From NCBI GenBank assembly GCA_949130495.1, contig OX422215.1:533617755-533681754 (forward strand): a stretch of DNA of 64,000 nucleotides, read 5' to 3'. Below, in pieces: positions 62,268 to 64,000 of this stretch. Within the stretch, counting starts at the first letter, position 1; every line of letters begins with the position of its first letter. This DNA comes from Sambucus nigra (Eukaryota; Streptophyta; Magnoliopsida; Dipsacales; Adoxaceae). The position numbers and the translations under genes were made by a program. The notes under the pieces were generated by a model, which saw only the letters and a list, made by a program, of their open reading frames with translations, ran no database searches and was not told the DNA's origin.

Positions 62268-64000
62268 CATTGGTCCTATGCGAGGTTTTCGCACCGCTCA
62301 CGGGGCCGTTTGTTGGTGTTTTTAATTTGCGCCCTCTAACGGCATGTTTTAAGCCTATAAATAGATATTTTCAAATTGTCATTATGTTCTCAAATCGAGG
62401 GTCCTTTAACCACACGGTCAATTTTTGCGAGTTACATTGGTCCTGCGCGAGGTGTTCGCACCTCTCACGGGGCCGTTTAGGGGCTGTTTTGGGTTTTCGC
62501 CCACCAACGACATATTTTTAAGCCTATAACTGATATTTTCAAATTATCGTAATATTTTCAAATCCGGGGTCCCTTAACCACATGGTCAGTTCCTTCGAGT
62601 TACATTGGTCTGTGCGAGCTATTCGCGCCTCTCATGGGGTCATTTGGGGTGTTTTGGGTTTTTACCCTCTAACGACATATTTTTAACCCTGAGTCTAGAT
62701 ATTTTTCAATTATCATCATATCCTTAAACAGGGGGTCCCATGATACCGTGGTCGGTTCCTATGAGTTACATTGGTCCCGTGCGAGGTGTTCGCGCTTCTC
62801 ACGGGGTCGTTTAGGGGGATGTTTTGGGTTTTCGACCTCTAATGGCATGTTTTTAAGCCTATAACTAGATATTTTCCAATTATCGTAATATTCTCAATCC
62901 AGGTATTCCATGACCTTCCTGCGAGTTACATCGATCCTTGCGAGGTGTTCCCACCTCTCACGGGGCCGTTTGGTGGGTGTTTTGAGTTTTCTCCATTTAA
63001 CGAGATGTCTTAAGCCTAAGTCTAAATATTTTCAATTTATCGTAATATTCTCAAATCGGATGTCCTATGACCACACGCTCAGTTCTCTCGAGTTACATCG
63101 GTCCCGTGTGATGTGTTCCCATTTCTCAATGGGTCGTTTGAGGGGTGTTTGGGGTTTTCACCATTTAACCGCATGGGTTTAAGCCTAAGTCTGGATGTTT
63201 TCAAATTATCATCATACTCTTAAATCGGGGGTCCCATGACCATGAGGTCTTTTCCTATGAGTTGCATTGGTCCCGTAAGAGGTGTTCGCGCCTCTTACGG
63301 GACCATTTGGGGGGTGTTTTGGATTTTCGCCCTCTAACCGCATGTTTTTAAGAATATAACTAGATATTTATAAATTATCGTCATGTTCTTAAACCAGGTT
63401 TCCCTTGATCAAGCGGTCAGTTCCTGCGAGCTATACTGGTCCCGTGCGAGGTGTTCGCGCCTCCCACGGGTCCATTTCGAGGGTGTTTTGAGTTTTAGCC
63501 ATCTAAAGGTATGTTTTTAACCCAAGTCTAGATATTTTCAAATTATCATCATATTCTTAAATCGAGGGTCCCGTGACCACGTAGTCTTTTCGTACGAGTT
63601 ACATTGGCCCCGTGCGAGGTGTTCGCACCTCTCACTAAACCATTTGGGGGGTGTTTTGGGTTTTCGCCCTGTAACGACATGTTTTTAAGAATATGGCTAG
63701 ATATTTTTAAATTATTGTCATATTATCAAACCGGGGGTCCCTTTACCACGCAGTTAGTTCCTATGAGCTAGATTGATCCTGTGCGAGGTGTTCGAGCCTC
63801 TAATGGGGCCGTTTTAGAGGATGTTTTGAGTTTTTACGCTTTAAAGGCATATTTTTAAGCCCAAGTATAGATATTTTGAAATTGTCATCATATTGTCGAA
63901 CGAGGTGTCCCATAACCACGTGATTAGTTGCTACGAGTTATATTGGTCCTGTGCGAGGTGTTCGCGCCTCTAATAAGACCGTTTGGGGGGGGGGGGGTTG
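62268..64000. repeat. Satellite array 2, right part, running off the window
   Basis: About ten more monomers in the same phase and orientation as before the insertion. The unit at 63269-63304 has a perfect 14-bp hairpin stem. The array ends in a poly-G tract at the window edge. Confidence 0.97.

Noticed and set aside
22771..64000. Many open frames of 60-100 codons with similar sequence (PSNDMFLSPSLDIFKLSSYS type) across the satellite arrays
   Set aside because: They are the same satellite monomer read in different frames. They start and stop at random monomer variants, and the period (near a multiple of three) lets frames run on. No gene signal.

Overview
The window is plant nuclear DNA, AT-rich, almost certainly from a dicot-type genome (species not identifiable from what I see). 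It is built nearly entirely of transposable elements, their nested remnants, and a satellite with a monomer of about 168-170 bp. I find no intact host gene, no tRNA or rRNA gene and no CRISPR. All coding regions belong to transposons, except one short host-gene exon captured inside a transposon. The mix of CACTA elements, Ty3-gypsy elements with tRNA-iMet primer sites, hAT elements and long satellite arrays suggests pericentromeric or sex-chromosome-like heterochromatin; that placement is inference.

Layout. 1-1.9 kb: unassigned DNA and a LINE reverse-transcriptase fragment. 1.9-8.18 kb: a CACTA element (CACTA-1) on the minus strand whose TNP2 transposase gene is complete over four exons apart from one in-frame stop; its 5' region carries a TRICHOME BIREFRINGENCE-LIKE (TBL) exon fragment. 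CACTA-1 sits inside the 3' LTR of a degenerate chromodomain-type Ty3-gypsy element (8.18-16.15 kb, minus strand, 2.7-kb 5' LTR). 16.15-21.14 kb: a foldback element, then Ty1-copia gag and LTR remnants, a gypsy gag remnant and a CACTA terminus. Most of this block (17.33-21.14 kb) recurs in direct orientation at 41.5-44.9 kb. Each copy lies a short distance upstream of a satellite array, at 22.77-24.60 kb and from 45.56 kb to the window end.

24.9-39.5 kb: a hAT-type MITE, a second CACTA transposase region (TNP2-like plus TNP1/Transposase_24-like pseudogenes, minus strand) split by a 2,991-bp solo LTR with a perfect 5-bp target duplication, a 2.58-kb hAT element with terminal repeats and an 8-bp target duplication (7 of 8 match), local tandem repeats, and a CACTA terminus at 39,524. 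39.5-41.5 kb is unassigned. The second satellite array is interrupted at 51,796-62,267 by a 10.5-kb LTR element with near-identical 3.1-kb LTRs, a perfect CATTG target duplication and an apparently non-coding interior.

How the parts relate. The elements record successive nested insertions: gypsy then CACTA-1; CACTA-2 then solo LTR and hAT; satellite then the 10.5-kb element. The most unusual signals are the TBL exon captured by CACTA-1, a conserved hairpin in each satellite monomer, the duplicated block upstream of both satellite arrays, and a shared layout of three LTR families (leader, AG|GCAAGT, then a cluster of palindromes with a different core sequence in each family).
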